A stretch of 64,000 nt of DNA from Pseudomonas mohnii (lineage in GTDB: Bacteria; Pseudomonadota; Gammaproteobacteria; Pseudomonadales; Pseudomonadaceae): NCBI RefSeq assembly GCF_900105115.1, contig NZ_FNRV01000001.1:62001-126000 (forward strand). The letters run 5' to 3'. A program made the translations under genes and the position numbers. The notes beneath the pieces are model-generated. The model saw only the letters and a program-made list of their open reading frames with translations. It had not been told where the DNA came from and made no database searches. Below, in pieces: positions 1-9,215 of the stretch (position 1 is the first letter of the stretch; each line of letters opens with the position of its first letter).

Positions 1-249
1 CAGCGAACCATCGAAGTTGCCCGTCAGACCGCCCCAGTCGCCGGAGCGCACCATCAGGTAATAGACCAGCGCAAAGCACCAGACTTCCAGCGCGTGAGCC
101 ACCAGTGCACCGAACACCCCGACGACAATCCTGAAGCGGCTCCAGAGCTTGAGTCGCGGAAGCCAGTCATTCAGGCGTAAAAGGCATTCGTAGTGGATCA
201 CCACGACGACGATGACCACCAGCGTGTTGATCAAGGTGACTGCCAGCAT
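1..249 (-). CDS. Ion channel family protein (potassium-channel type), N-terminal 83 residues, cut by window start
   Basis: The minus strand is open from an ATG at 249 to the window edge. A GGAGAA ribosome binding site lies about seven bases upstream of the ATG. The 83 visible residues give a hydrophobic first helix (about residues 1-19, ending in VIHYE), a basic loop (LPRLKLW) and a second hydrophobic helix (about residues 44-68). This pattern resembles the small two-transmembrane ion channel proteins (Ion_trans_2) of Pseudomonas, whose selectivity filter would lie beyond the window. The gene diverges from the aromatic-acid uptake genes and is probably unrelated to them. The assignment rests on recalled family resemblance. 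Confidence 0.6.
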   Translation of the reverse strand, partial: MLAVTLINTLVVIVVVVIHYECLLRLNDWLPRLKLWSRFRIVVGVFGALVAHALEVWCFALVYYLMVRSGDWGGLTGNFDGSL

Positions 250-443
250 GGCGATTCTCCGGTGATGACGGATGCGTGGAGGTCCGCACCAAGGGGGGTC
301 GACAAGGCAGGTTTCTCAGGACGATGTCATCCACTGAGCCGGTGCCTTTTTCCTGCTGGACCTGGACTGTTTCGGCACTGCCCGTACCCCATTACAGGTC
401 GCCAGAACCCGGTTCTTTTTTACGCCTGAGCAGGGCGAAGACA

Positions 444-457
444 TTGAGCTAAATCAA
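444..457. promoter_or_regulatory. Candidate Anr/FNR box
   Basis: The sequence TTGAG-CTAA-ATCAA matches the FNR/Anr consensus TTGAT-N4-ATCAA at nine of ten positions. It lies about 195 bases upstream of the ion channel start and about 270 upstream of the transporter start, so the target is uncertain. A chance match is possible. Confidence 0.35.
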
Positions 458-522
458 CGAGGCCTGAGTGAGCCCCTGACAAATCGCTCGTGGGTCATGG
501 CAACGCGCCGATATCACCCCTC

Positions 523-558
523 TGCACAAAACGGATAGCGATATGCGCAAAGCGGATA
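523..558 (+). promoter_or_regulatory. XylS/BenR-type operator: two direct repeats 21 bases apart
   Basis: The first half is TGCA-N6-GGATA (523-537) and the second is TGCG-N6-GGATA (544-558), so equivalent bases are exactly 21 apart. This is the known arrangement (TGCA-N6-GGNTA repeated with a two-turn spacing) of sites bound by the AraC-family activators XylS and BenR at benzoate promoters. Its place upstream of benzoate-type uptake genes fits. No regulator of this family is encoded in the window. Confidence 0.6.
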
Positions 559-590
559 TTGCCACTCTGCCGGTCTCAATACCCTCCATT

Positions 591-627
591 TGCATCCCGC
601 GTAACAGTGCTGTGCATGGCGCGTAAC
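591..627 (+). repeat. Second tandem pair, TGCA-N6-GTAAC, 22 bases apart
   Basis: Two near-identical units begin at 591 and 613, each reading TGCA, six bases, then GTAACA(A/G)TGC. The layout imitates the pair at 523-558 but with GTAAC instead of GGATA and a 22-base period. It may be a second AraC-type site or a weaker extension of the first. Confidence 0.4.
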
Positions 628-706
628 AATGCGGCCGCCATTGGTGGACCCTTGCCTGCACCGCTCACGGCAGCACGCTGAAACGCCCAAACGAACAATA
701 AAAAAT

Positions 707-714
707 AACAACAA
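707..714 (+). promoter_or_regulatory. Candidate Crc/Hfq target in leader of benK-like gene
   Basis: AACAACAA immediately precedes the AGAG ribosome binding region of the transporter start at 727. It matches the AANAANAA pattern of Hfq/Crc catabolite-repression targets in Pseudomonas. Similar motifs precede other operons here. Confidence 0.45.
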
Positions 715-726
715 GAGACCCATGCC

Positions 727-2070
727 ATGCGAAAAATCGATGTACACGAGGTTATCGACAACGCACGCTTCAACCGCTTTCACTGGATGGTGTTGTTCTG
801 GTGCGCCCTGATCATCATCTTCGACGGCTACGACCTGGTGATCTACGGGGTGGTCTTGCCGACGCTGATGAAAGAGTGGGGGCTGAGCCCGTTGGAGGCC
901 GGGGCGCTGGGCAGTTATGCGCTGTTTGGCATGATGTTCGGTGCGCTGTTTTTCGGCCCGCTGTCCGACAAGATCGGGCGCAAGAAAACCATCACCCTTT
1001 GTGTGATGCTCTTCAGCGGCTTCACCGTGCTCAATGGCTTTGCCACGAGTCCCACGACCTTTGGCATTTGCCGGTTCATTGCCGGCCTTGGCATCGGCGG
1101 CGTCATGCCCAACGTGGTGGCGCTGATGAACGAGTACGCGCCGAAGAAAATTCGCAGCACCCTGGTCGCCATCATGTTCAGCGGTTATTCGGTGGGCGGC
1201 ATGCTCTCGGCGGGCCTGGGGATCGTGCTGATTCCAAGCTTCGGGTGGCAGGCGGTGTTCTATGTGGCGGGGCTGCCTTTGCTGCTGTTGCCGCTGATCA
1301 TGTACTTCCTGCCTGAGTCGGTGGGGTTCATGTTGCGTCAAGGCCGCAACGAGCAAGCGCGTGCTGTCTTGCAACGCGTTGACCCGGCCTATGTTGCCCA
1401 GGCCAGCGATACCCTGCACATGGCGGAAGTGAAGGGCACCGGCACGCCAGTACTGCAGCTGTTCCGCGAAGGCCGCGCCATGCGCACGCTGATGCTCTGG
1501 CTGGCGTTTTTCTGCTGCCTGTTGATGGTCTACGCCCTGAGTTCCTGGCTGCCGAAACTCATGGCCAACGCCGGTTACAGCCTGGGCTCAAGCTTGTCCT
1601 TCCTGCTGGTGTTGAACTTCGGCGCGATTTTCGGTGCGGTGGGCGGTGGCGTATTGGGCGACAAGCTCAACCTTCCAAGGGTGCTGGCGGTGTTCTTCGC
1701 CATTGCCGCGGTGTCGATCACCTTGCTCGGATTCAAAAGCCCGACCCCTGTGTTGTACCTGCTGATCGCAATCGCCGGCGCCACCACCATCGGTTCGCAA
1801 ATCCTGCTGTATGCCTGTGCCGCGCAGTTCTATTCCATGGCCATTCGTTCCACGGGGCTTGGCTGGGCGTCGGGGATCGGCCGTAACGGCGCCATTGTCG
1901 GTCCTTTGTTAGGCGGTGCGTTGCTGGGAATCAGTTTGCCGCTGCAACTCAACTTCATGGCGTTCGCCCTGCCGGGTGCGGTGGCCGCCCTCGCCATGAC
2001 CCTGTACGCCATCAGCAGCGAGCGAAACGCCTCCAGGGTGACCGCGCCACTGTCCACGGCCAAGGCTTGA
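727..2070 (+). CDS. benK: Aromatic acid:H+ symporter, MFS AAHS family (BenK/PcaK-like)
   Basis: A 447-residue, 12-helix inner-membrane transporter. Helix 1 carries the AAHS signature FDGYDLVIYGVVLP (about residues 29-43), whose Asp is essential in PcaK and BenK. The loop between helices 2 and 3 has the MFS motif GPLSDKIGRKK, and a second copy, GVLGDKLNLP, follows helix 8. The length equals that of BenK/PcaK. It heads a run with benE and an OprD porin in the same order as benKEF of P. putida, and BenR-type repeats lie about 170 bases upstream. The likely substrate is benzoate or a related aromatic or alicyclic acid. Telling BenK from PcaK would need phylogeny. Confidence 0.8.
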   Translation: MRKIDVHEVIDNARFNRFHWMVLFWCALIIIFDGYDLVIYGVVLPTLMKEWGLSPLEAGALGSYALFGMMFGALFFGPLSDKIGRKKTITLCVMLFSGFTVLNGFATSPTTFGICRFIAGLGIGGVMPNVVALMNEYAPKKIRSTLVAIMFSGYSVGGMLSAGLGIVLIPSFGWQAVFYVAGLPLLLLPLIMYFLPESVGFMLRQGRNEQARAVLQRVDPAYVAQASDTLHMAEVKGTGTPVLQLFREGRAMRTLMLWLAFFCCLLMVYALSSWLPKLMANAGYSLGSSLSFLLVLNFGAIFGAVGGGVLGDKLNLPRVLAVFFAIAAVSITLLGFKSPTPVLYLLIAIAGATTIGSQILLYACAAQFYSMAIRSTGLGWASGIGRNGAIVGPLLGGALLGISLPLQLNFMAFALPGAVAALAMTLYAISSERNASRVTAPLSTAKA

Positions 2071-2089
2071 GTGCGCAAGGAGCTGTTTG

Positions 2090-3298
2090 ATGAAAGGCTT
2101 GATGCGTGACTTTTCGCTGTCCGCTGCGGTGGCGGGCTTTATTGCCACGGTGATCTCGTATGCGGGCCCACTGGTGATCATTTTCCAGGCGGCGGACGCC
2201 GCGCATCTGTCTCGCGAGCTGTTGTCGTCCTGGGTCTGGGCGATCTCCATTGGCAGTGCGCTGCTGGGCATCGGCCTGAGCCTGCGCTACCGCGTGCCGA
2301 TCATCATTGCCTGGTCGGCACCCGGCTCGGCCCTGCTGGTGGCGTTGCTGCCGGGCATCTCGATGAACGAGGCCGTCGGTGCCTATCTGCTGAGCAGTCT
2401 GATTATCTTTCTGGTCGGCATCTCGGGCGCCTTCGACCGCGTTATCAGCAAGCTGCCCGGCGCCATCGCAGCGGCCATGCTGGCGGGGATTCTGTTGCGT
2501 TTCGGCACTGGCCTGTTCGTGTCATTGCAAGGTCAGCCCGGGTTGGTGCTGGCCATGTTCGTCACCTACCAGGTGTGCAAACGGCTGCTGCCGCGTTACG
2601 CGGTGATGGCGGTACTGGTGGTGGGCTGTGCCATCGCCATACTCACCGGCCAATTGCACCGCGAAGCCCTGGTGATCGGCCTGGCGACGCCGGTTTGGGT
2701 CACCCCGCAGTTCAGCCTGAGTGCAACCTTGAACGTCGCCTTGCCACTGGTGATGGTGGCGCTGACCGGGCAGTTCGTGCCGGGCATGGCCGTGTTGCGC
2801 GCCTCGGGTTACGCCACGCCGGCCAGCCCGATCATCGCCTGCAGCGCGCTGGGCACGGCGCTGTTGGCGCCGTTTGGTTGCCATGGCCTCAACCTGGCGG
2901 CGATCACTGCCGCCATCTGCACTGGCCGCGAGGCCCACGAAGACCCGGGCAAACGCTATGTCGCCGGTGTGGTCGGCGGTCTCTGTTACCTGGTACTGGG
3001 CATCTTTGGTGCGACCCTGGTGTCGTTGTTTGCCGCTTTCCCCAAAGAACTGATCGCCGCCCTGGCGGGCCTGGCCCTGTTCGCTGCCATTGCCGGCGCC
3101 CTGGCCAATGCCATGGCCGTACCCCATGACCGCGAAGCGGCGCTGGTGACGTTCCTCACCACCGCCTCGGGCATGTCGCTGTTCGGCTTGTCCGCCGCGT
3201 TCTGGGGGCTGATTTTCGGCATGGCCGCGCACCTGCTGTCGGGTGCGCGGCGGCCGCCCCATGCCACGTCCAGCAGCGCCCGGGAGGTGGCGCGCTGA
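2090..3298 (+). CDS. benE: Benzoate/H+ symporter BenE family membrane protein
   Basis: A 402-residue polytopic inner-membrane protein of the BenE family, with 10-12 hydrophobic helices and the family's proline/glycine-rich half helices (for example [17 protein letters not shown] near the middle). ATG at 2090 is chosen over the TTG three bases earlier because AAGGAG lies six bases before it. The gene follows benK after a 19-base gap and is probably cotranscribed with it. Two unrelated uptake carriers in one operon is the normal arrangement in ben clusters. The substrate in this organism is inferred. Confidence 0.85.
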   Translation: MKGLMRDFSLSAAVAGFIATVISYAGPLVIIFQAADAAHLSRELLSSWVWAISIGSALLGIGLSLRYRVPIIIAWSAPGSALLVALLPGISMNEAVGAYLLSSLIIFLVGISGAFDRVISKLPGAIAAAMLAGILLRFGTGLFVSLQGQPGLVLAMFVTYQVCKRLLPRYAVMAVLVVGCAIAILTGQLHREALVIGLATPVWVTPQFSLSATLNVALPLVMVALTGQFVPGMAVLRASGYATPASPIIACSALGTALLAPFGCHGLNLAAITAAICTGREAHEDPGKRYVAGVVGGLCYLVLGIFGATLVSLFAAFPKELIAALAGLALFAAIAGALANAMAVPHDREAALVTFLTTASGMSLFGLSAAFWGLIFGMAAHLLSGARRPPHATSSSAREVAR

Positions 3299-3327
3299 CC
3301 TGTATCCGCCACGCCTTACCTATTCAT

Positions 3328-3335
3328 AACAACAA
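3328..3335 (+). promoter_or_regulatory. Candidate Crc/Hfq target before the porin
   Basis: AACAACAA followed by TAAGAGC lies 13 bases before the porin ATG at 3349 and overlaps its ribosome binding region, as in the leader of the benK-like gene. Confidence 0.4.
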
Positions 3336-3348
3336 TAAGAGCACATCG

Positions 3349-4617
3349 ATGAAGTCAACCATTCATGCAACTCGTACGCTTTTGTCCACGGCTGTCGCCT
3401 TGGGTTGTTCCAGCCAGTTGATGGCCGCCGAGGGCGGTTTTATCGAGGACGCCACCGCCACCTTGCAGGCACGCAATTACTACTTCAGCCGGGACTACTC
3501 GGACATTGTCGGCGCTAACAAGCAGTCGAAGGCCGAGGAGTGGGCCCAGGGCTTTATCTTCAACGCCAAGTCCGGTTACACCCAAGGGACGATCGGCGTT
3601 GGCGTCGATGTCATCGGCCTGCTCGGGCTCAAGCTCGACAGCAGCCCGGACCGGGTCAACACCGGCCTGTTACCGGTGCAAAGCGATGGTCGCGCGGCCG
3701 ATGACTACAGCCGCGTGGAAGGCACGTTGAAGCTGCGTTACTCGAAAACCGAACTGCGCGTTGGCGAACTGCAACCGAACTTGCCGGTGCTGGTTTTCAG
3801 TGACATCCGTCTGCTGCCACCCAGTTACCAAGGGGCGAGCATCACGTCTGCAGAGATCAATGGCCTGACGTTGCAGGGCGGCCATCTGAGCTCCACTCAC
3901 CTGCGCAACGAGGCCGGCGACGAGAAGATGCAAGCGATGCTCAGCTACGTGCCTCAGCGCCAGGCCAGCAGTGACGCGTTCAACTATGGTGGCGGCGATT
4001 ACGCCTTCAACGACAAACACACCAGCGTCAGTGCCTGGTACGGGCAACTGGAAGACATCTACCATCAAGGCTTCCTGGGCCTGAAACACAGCCAGCCCCT
4101 GGGCAGTTGGACCCTGGGCGCCAACCTCGGGTATTTCGATGCCAGGGAGGATGGCAAGAAGCTGTTGGGCAATATCGACAACCAGGCGTTCTTCTCCCTG
4201 CTGTCGGCCAAGTACGGCGGCCATACCTTCTACGTCGGCTACCAGGGCATGTTTGGTGAAAGCGCGTTCCCTCGGGTATTTGCCAACATCTCGCCGCTGG
4301 GTAACGAAGTGCCGACCTATGAATTCGCCTCCACCGACGAGCGCTCCTGGCAGGCGCGCTACGACTACGACTTTGCCGCCCTCGGCGTGCCGGGCCTGAC
4401 CAGCACCGTGCGCTACATCACCGGCAACAACGTTAACACCGGCAAGGGCTTTGAAGGCAAGGACCGCGAACGCGACCTGGACCTCGGTTACGTCGTGCAG
4501 AGCGGCACCTTCGCGGGGCTTGGGATCCGGGTGCGCAATGCCATGGCGCGCTCCAATTACCGCACCGATATCGACGAGAACCGACTGATCCTGAGCTACA
4601 CCTGGACGTTGCTGTGA
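3349..4617 (+). CDS. benF: OprD-family outer-membrane porin (BenF-like)
   Basis: A 422-residue OprD/Occ-family channel. An N-terminal signal peptide ends near residue 26 (SQLMA-AEGG), followed by alternating amphipathic strands. The family landmarks RNYYFSRDY near the N-terminus and [15 protein letters not shown] followed by RYITG in the last third are present. It ends in SYTWTLL rather than the usual aromatic C-terminal residue, which is slightly unusual. As the last gene of a benK-benE-porin series it probably admits the aromatic acid across the outer membrane, as BenF/OccK members do. Confidence 0.85.
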   Translation: MKSTIHATRTLLSTAVALGCSSQLMAAEGGFIEDATATLQARNYYFSRDYSDIVGANKQSKAEEWAQGFIFNAKSGYTQGTIGVGVDVIGLLGLKLDSSPDRVNTGLLPVQSDGRAADDYSRVEGTLKLRYSKTELRVGELQPNLPVLVFSDIRLLPPSYQGASITSAEINGLTLQGGHLSSTHLRNEAGDEKMQAMLSYVPQRQASSDAFNYGGGDYAFNDKHTSVSAWYGQLEDIYHQGFLGLKHSQPLGSWTLGANLGYFDAREDGKKLLGNIDNQAFFSLLSAKYGGHTFYVGYQGMFGESAFPRVFANISPLGNEVPTYEFASTDERSWQARYDYDFAALGVPGLTSTVRYITGNNVNTGKGFEGKDRERDLDLGYVVQSGTFAGLGIRVRNAMARSNYRTDIDENRLILSYTWTLL

Positions 4618-4634
4618 GCGAACTGGGGGCGAGT

Positions 4635-5504
4635 ATGAGCAATAAAGCCTGGGCACGACTGGCCCTGATTACAGCCGGCGGCGCAGTGGTGCTGCTCGCT
4701 GTCGGCAACGGCATGCACCTGATGTATGCCGGCGTCATCGACCTGTTGCTGCTGGCGGCGGCGGTGCTTTATCAGCGTCAGCCAATGCGCGTGGTCGAAG
4801 TACTCGTGGAGCGGGAGCCGGATCCCGTGGTGTCCAGTGCACCGGTCCCGCTACCGTCCTTGCCGGTGGTCGAGCCCGCCTGGCCGGGCGCCGAGGTAAA
4901 GGTGGCACTCGAACACTTGACTCAAGTGGTGCAGCAGACTGAAGACGACATGCGCTTTGCCAACCAACTGGCGCGTGGCGCGGGCGAGCGGGTACAGGCA
5001 AGCGCCGTGAGCATGCAGTCTTCGGCTGCCGTGCTGGGGGATCTTGATCAGTACCTGCAGCGCCTGGATCAGGTGTTCGATGAGCTGGGCAGCCAGTCGG
5101 TACGCATCGGTGCGATTGTCGGCAGCATCCAGGACATCGCCCGGCAGACCAACCTGTTGGCGCTCAACGCCGCGATCGAAGCCGCGCGGGCCGGTGATCA
5201 TGGTCGGGGCTTTGCCGTGGTGGCGGACGAGGTGCGCAATCTGTCGCGCCAGGCCGCGGACTCCAGTGCGCAGATCCGGCAGATTGCCACGGGCCTGGAG
5301 AAGTCGGCACAGGATGCCCGCCAGGGTCTTGAACAACTGACCGATTCGACGCGTTTGGGCCTGGACAAGGCCGAGGTCGCGTTGCAGTCGATGGGGGAGT
5401 TACGCAGTGGCGCGGTGGCCAGGCTGGAAGTGGTCGAACGCGTCATGCAGCGGTTGGCCGATTTGCACGAGTTGGCCCTGCAGGCCACCCGGATAGCGGC
5501 GTGA
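4635..5504 (+). CDS. Short chemoreceptor-like protein without a sensor domain
   Basis: A 289-residue protein with two adjacent hydrophobic helices (about residues 7-28 and 30-47), a proline-rich linker, and the methyl-accepting signalling hairpin including [20 protein letters not shown] and [17 protein letters not shown]. The periplasmic ligand domain and HAMP domain are absent, and the signalling coiled coil is short. ATG 4635 has GGGGG upstream; an in-frame GTG at 4614 overlaps the porin stop and is the alternative. Linkage to uptake genes suggests a role in energy or metabolism-dependent taxis toward the transported compound, but the stimulus is unknown. It could join arrays as a partner of full-length receptors. 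Confidence 0.8.
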   Translation: MSNKAWARLALITAGGAVVLLAVGNGMHLMYAGVIDLLLLAAAVLYQRQPMRVVEVLVEREPDPVVSSAPVPLPSLPVVEPAWPGAEVKVALEHLTQVVQQTEDDMRFANQLARGAGERVQASAVSMQSSAAVLGDLDQYLQRLDQVFDELGSQSVRIGAIVGSIQDIARQTNLLALNAAIEAARAGDHGRGFAVVADEVRNLSRQAADSSAQIRQIATGLEKSAQDARQGLEQLTDSTRLGLDKAEVALQSMGELRSGAVARLEVVERVMQRLADLHELALQATRIAA

Positions 5505-5525
5505 ACGAGGTGCCTTTGCGGTCTC

Positions 5526-5753
5526 TCACACGCCCGAGCAACTGCCCATCACGTTGTAGGTCAACTGGTGGGTTTCACCCTGATGGTCGATGTAGACCAT
5601 GGTCGCCGGTACGACGTCGCAGGCAGTCGAGGTATCGGTGACCGAGATGACCTTTGCGATATCCAGGGATGGAGGTGTTGTGGCCGGGTTGCCTTCACCG
5701 GCCATGACGGCGGTCGTGGTCAGGGCCAACAGGACGCTTAACAAAGTCTTCAT
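5526..5753 (-). CDS. Small secreted DUF2790-family protein
   Basis: A 75-residue protein with an N-terminal signal peptide (MKTLLSVLLALTTTAVMA, cleavage after residue 18), followed by the DUF2790 pattern with two cysteines (STACDVV and MGSCSG) that could form a disulfide, and the segment MVYIDHQGETHQLTY. Such small periplasmic proteins are common in Pseudomonas and their function is unknown. It lies convergent to the chemoreceptor-like gene and divergent from the LysR gene, apparently as a single unit. Confidence 0.8.
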   Translation of the reverse strand: MKTLLSVLLALTTTAVMAGEGNPATTPPSLDIAKVISVTDTSTACDVVPATMVYIDHQGETHQLTYNVMGSCSGV

Positions 5754-5872
5754 GGTTTCTTCTCCGTGGTGTTTCGATGAGTCAATTCTATTCTTCTACA
5801 GATAGGGATAAAGAGGGCCGTACTTGATGCAGCGTTACATCAGATGCAACAGTCGTTGTCGCCGGAGGGTCC

Positions 5873-6811
5873 ATGGACTTGCTTAACAGCCTGCGCGTAT
5901 TTGTACGTGTAGCCGATGCAGGCAGCTTTACCACCGCCGCACAGGCGCTGGACTTTTCCACGGCGCAAGTGTCTCGGCTGGTGGCGGAACTTGAACAGCA
6001 CGTGCAGGCGCGTCTGCTGCAACGCACCACCCGCCGTTTGAGCCTGACCGAAGCCGGCGAACGCTTCCTGTTGCGGGCGCGGCAAATACTGGATGACATG
6101 GCCGAGGCCACCGCAGAAGCCCGTGGCGCTCACCTGGAGCCCAATGGCCGGTTGCGTCTGCACTGTTTGACCGGGCTGGGTGTGCTGATGACGCCGCTGA
6201 TTGCCCGCTACTGCGAGCTCTATCCGGACGTGGTGGTCGAGATGACCTTGTCGCAACGCAACCCCGACCCCCTTGAAGACGGGCACGACGTGGTCATCTC
6301 CATTGCCCAGGACCTGGCGGATTCACAATTCGTTGCCCAAACGGTAGGGCGCATCTTCAGCATGCCTTGCGCATCGCCCGCGTACATCGCGCGTCGGGGC
6401 CTGCCGACCCGCCCCGAACACTTGAATGAACATTGCTGCCTGCGCATGATCGACCCGTTGCACGGCGATGAGTGGGTCTTCCGTGACGAGCAGGGCGAGC
6501 ATTGCGTGGTGCCCGGCAAGACCTTCCAGAGCAACGTTCCCGAGGCGATGGTCAATGCCTCGGAGGCCGGGATGGGCATCAGCCTGTTGCCGTTCTACAC
6601 CGCCACCCGGTCACTGCGCGAGGGCACCTTGCTGCGCCTGCTGGGCGACCACCGGCTCAGGGAGCGCAACGTCTATGCACTCTATCCTTCCAAGCGTTTT
6701 CTGGATGCCAAGGTCAGGACCTGGGTGGACTTTCTCAAGGCCGAGTTGCCTGGGCTTTTTTCCGGACATGAGGTCATCGCGAACGATGTTCGGCACTGGG
6801 GAATGAGCTAG
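5873..6811 (+). CDS. LysR-type transcriptional regulator
   Basis: A 312-residue LysR protein of standard length. The winged HTH occupies about residues 1-60 (LLNSLRVFVRVADAGSFTTAAQALDFSTAQVSRLVAELE), followed by the effector-binding domain. A CGGAGGG ribosome binding site lies just before the ATG. It reads in the same direction as the racemase/FAD/ETF operon that begins about 200 bases later and may control it, although most LysR regulators are divergent from their targets. The effector is unknown. Confidence 0.9.
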   Translation: MDLLNSLRVFVRVADAGSFTTAAQALDFSTAQVSRLVAELEQHVQARLLQRTTRRLSLTEAGERFLLRARQILDDMAEATAEARGAHLEPNGRLRLHCLTGLGVLMTPLIARYCELYPDVVVEMTLSQRNPDPLEDGHDVVISIAQDLADSQFVAQTVGRIFSMPCASPAYIARRGLPTRPEHLNEHCCLRMIDPLHGDEWVFRDEQGEHCVVPGKTFQSNVPEAMVNASEAGMGISLLPFYTATRSLREGTLLRLLGDHRLRERNVYALYPSKRFLDAKVRTWVDFLKAELPGLFSGHEVIANDVRHWGMS

Positions 6812-6865
6812 CTAAAAAGATCAACCGTGCTGCTTGGGTACCTGGCCGCTCGCCGATCATGCAGC

Positions 6866-6883
6866 TTTTCTAAAAAGCCCCTT
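6866..6883 (+). promoter_or_regulatory. Shared upstream motif (TTTTCTAAAAAGCCCCTT)
   Basis: About 130 bases before the racemase-like gene is TTTTCTAAAAAGCCCCTT, followed by CTGCCGATAATC. A close relative (32412-32431, followed by CTGTTGATAATC) precedes the flavoprotein gene at 32505, and a diverged one lies at 12012-12031. This suggests a common regulator or promoter type. Confidence 0.35.
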
Positions 6884-7012
6884 CAACGTCAGCACCTACT
6901 CTACGCGGCGACACTCTGCCGATAATCCCTCATTGCATATTCGCCTGGGTTGCATGGTGAGCTGGCCGCAAGGTTGGCGCACTCAGTGACGGGCTTTTGA
7001 ATGAGGACTTAC

Positions 7013-7837
7013 ATGAGCATTCGTATCTGGCATCAAAGTTTCACCGTACTGAGCGACCTGGGCGCTTACGACGAGGCCTTGCGTGCGCATTTTCGCAGGG
7101 TGGCCCGGCCGGACACCGAGATCCATATGCATGGGATGCGCCCGGGTACCTACCGCAACCACTATCCGGGAGACGACATCAAGTATTCGGCCCTGCAGTA
7201 CCTGCATGGCCTGCAGTTCATGGCGGCGGGCATCAATGCCCAGCATCAGGGTTTCGACGCCTACGCCATCAGCACCTTGCCGGAACCGGCACTCAAGGAA
7301 ACGCGCAGCCTGCTGGATATTCCAGTGGTGGGCTATGGCGAATCGGCGATGCTGACCGCGTGCATGCTCGGGCGAACGTTCGGGGTTCTGGTGTTCATTG
7401 ACGAGTTGGCTGAGCAGGTCACTGAAAACGCTGCGCGCCATGGTCTCGCCGGGCGGTTGACGGAGGTGCGGCATGTCGGCTTTCGCTTTGCCGATGTGCT
7501 GGCAGGCTTCACCGATCCCGCTGAACTGATCGAACGTTTTCGCAGCGCGGCGCGCGGCCTGATCGCCAGTGGCGCTGAAGTGATCATTCCCGGCGAAGCC
7601 CCGCTGAACGTACTGCTGGCCACCCATGGCATTAACGAGGTGGACGGTGTGCCAGTGCTCGATTCGCTCGGTGCCTGGGTCAAACAGGCGGAAAGCATGG
7701 TGGACTTGCGGCGCGCCAACGGCACACGCACTTGCAATCGTGGATATTTCTCAGCCCAACCCGAGCCTGAGCGGGTTCGGGAAATCTTCGACTTCTATGG
7801 CTTGGGCTCGTTTATTCAAGCAGGAGATCAGGCATGA
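7013..7837 (+). CDS. Asp/Glu/hydantoin racemase-fold protein lacking both catalytic cysteines
   Basis: A 274-residue protein of the Asp/Glu racemase superfamily, closest in pattern to hydantoin racemases. ATG 7013 is preferred over 7001 because GAGGA lies six bases before it. In active racemases each half contributes one cysteine, in motifs like CFxDP and GCAG. Here the equivalent stretches read STLPEPAL (Thr88) and PGEAPL (Glu195), so both cysteines are replaced. The remaining fold landmarks (LLDIPVVGYGESAM) are kept. The product may be a decarboxylase, isomerase, hydrolase or binding protein. It overlaps the FAD dehydrogenase gene by four bases, so its substrate is probably shared with that enzyme. 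Confidence 0.75.
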   Translation: MSIRIWHQSFTVLSDLGAYDEALRAHFRRVARPDTEIHMHGMRPGTYRNHYPGDDIKYSALQYLHGLQFMAAGINAQHQGFDAYAISTLPEPALKETRSLLDIPVVGYGESAMLTACMLGRTFGVLVFIDELAEQVTENAARHGLAGRLTEVRHVGFRFADVLAGFTDPAELIERFRSAARGLIASGAEVIIPGEAPLNVLLATHGINEVDGVPVLDSLGAWVKQAESMVDLRRANGTRTCNRGYFSAQPEPERVREIFDFYGLGSFIQAGDQA

Positions 7838-9213
7838 ATCGTTATGAATGTGATTTGCTGGTGATCGGCGGCGGGCTGGCGGGTTTCAGCGCGGCCCTGG
7901 CTGCAGCCCAGGCGGGCTTGCAGGTGATCGTGCTGGAAAAGACCGCACAAACCGGTGGTTCATCGGCCATGAGTGGTGGTTGCCTGGCGTTCGCCGGCAC
8001 CGACCTGCAGCGTGCGCACGGTATTGAAGATTCGTCGCAATTGCTGTTCGACGACCTCGTCGAGGTGGGCAAGGGCGAATGCGACGAGGCACTGGTCAAG
8101 CTGTACACCGATCACCAACTGCAGACCTACCAGTGGCTCAAGGACAACGGCGTGGTGTTCACCGATGTCATCGAGGCCGCCTCCGGGCAGTCGGTACCAC
8201 GGGTGCACAATGTGGACCCGGCCGACATGGTGCGGCAACTGCAACAGGCGGCGCTGGCAACGCAACAGGTCGAGGTCTGGCTGCACAGCCGCGCCCGCCG
8301 TTTGTTGCGTGGGGACGGTGGCCGGGTGTGGGGGGCGAGTGTCGAGCGTAACGGCGAAGTGGTTGACGTCATGGCTCGTAGAGCGGTGCTGCTGGCCAGC
8401 GGCGGGTTTGTTCAGGACCGGGCGTTGATCCACCGCTTTGTCCCGCAGTACGACAATGCGGTGTTCATCGGTGGCGAAGGCAATGAAGGCGACGGCCTGC
8501 GCATGGCCTGGGCCTTGGGCGCGGACGTGCGTGACCTGCCGTACATCAAGGGCACCTTCGGCAAGCACCCCATGGATGAGCACAACCACCACGCTTGCCT
8601 GGCGGTTTACAAGGGCGCCATCGCGGTGAACCAGGAAGGTCGGCGATTTGTCGACGAATCACAGTCCTACAAGTTGCTCGGCGATGCCGTGATGCAACAG
8701 AGCTACGGTGTGGGCTATCAGATCCTGGATCAGGACATCCTGCTCAGCGGTGACAATCAGGTGCGAATCCTGGACTTCACCCGGCGCCTGGAGGAGGGGC
8801 TGTTCGTCGAGGCGCAGACATTGCAACAACTGGCGCGTCTGATCGAAGTGCCCGAGGACGTGTTACTCGCCGAAGTCGCTGCCTACAACGATGCCGTGCG
8901 CCAGGGGCAAACACCGGCGTTCGGTCGTCAACACCTGGTGCATCATCACGGTCAACTGCGCACCATTGAGCGTCCCCCCTTTTATGCCTACCCATCAACG
9001 GCGGCGGTTTTCGGCACCTACTGCGGTGTGATCGTCGACAGGGATTTGCACGTGCTCGATGTTTTCGGCGAACCGATCACCGGGCTGCTGGCGGCGGGCG
9101 AGATGATCGGCGGCTTCCACGGCGCTGCCTACATGACCGGTTCGGCCCTGGGCAAGGCGGCGGTATTCGGGCGCCTGGCCGGTGCCAGCCTGGGCAATGC
9201 GAGTGAGGGCTGA
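7834..9213 (+). CDS. FAD-dependent dehydrogenase, FAD_binding_2 (fumarate reductase/ketosteroid dehydrogenase-like)
   Basis: A 459-residue flavoprotein. The N-terminal dinucleotide fold reads VIGGGLAGFSAALAA (about residues 10-24), followed by EKTAQTGGSSAMSGG. A mid-protein substrate or cap domain carries NQEGRRFVDE, and the C-terminal FAD contact is AAGEMIGGFHGAAYMTGSALGKAAVFGR. There is no heme-binding CxxCH and no secretion signal, so it is cytoplasmic and not a flavocytochrome c. Its ATG overlaps the upstream stop (ATGA) and etfB follows after two bases, so its electron acceptor is very likely that ETF. Desaturation of an alicyclic or alpha,beta position is the expected chemistry; the substrate is unknown. 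Confidence 0.85.
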   Translation: MNRYECDLLVIGGGLAGFSAALAAAQAGLQVIVLEKTAQTGGSSAMSGGCLAFAGTDLQRAHGIEDSSQLLFDDLVEVGKGECDEALVKLYTDHQLQTYQWLKDNGVVFTDVIEAASGQSVPRVHNVDPADMVRQLQQAALATQQVEVWLHSRARRLLRGDGGRVWGASVERNGEVVDVMARRAVLLASGGFVQDRALIHRFVPQYDNAVFIGGEGNEGDGLRMAWALGADVRDLPYIKGTFGKHPMDEHNHHACLAVYKGAIAVNQEGRRFVDESQSYKLLGDAVMQQSYGVGYQILDQDILLSGDNQVRILDFTRRLEEGLFVEAQTLQQLARLIEVPEDVLLAEVAAYNDAVRQGQTPAFGRQHLVHHHGQLRTIERPPFYAYPSTAAVFGTYCGVIVDRDLHVLDVFGEPITGLLAAGEMIGGFHGAAYMTGSALGKAAVFGRLAGASLGNASEG

Positions 9214-9215
9214 AT

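Larger units (their letters stand above)
250..726. other. 477-base intergenic region between ion channel and benK-like gene
   Basis: No convincing gene is present; the short frame at 193-429 overlaps the ion channel gene antisense and has a low-complexity His/Asp start. The region holds an Anr/FNR-like palindrome (444-457), two tandem pairs of TGCA-N6 direct repeats (523-558 and 591-627) and an A-rich leader just before the transporter start (707-714). Confidence 0.6.

Noticed and set aside
193..429. 78-codon frame beginning MDHHDDDDH
   Set aside because: Overlaps the ion channel start antisense, lacks a binding site and has simple-sequence composition.
645..659. Possible -24/-12 promoter TGGTGG-N4-TTGC before the benK-like gene
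   Set aside because: GG and GC are nine rather than ten bases apart, which RpoN does not tolerate well; the XylS-type repeats imply another sigma factor.
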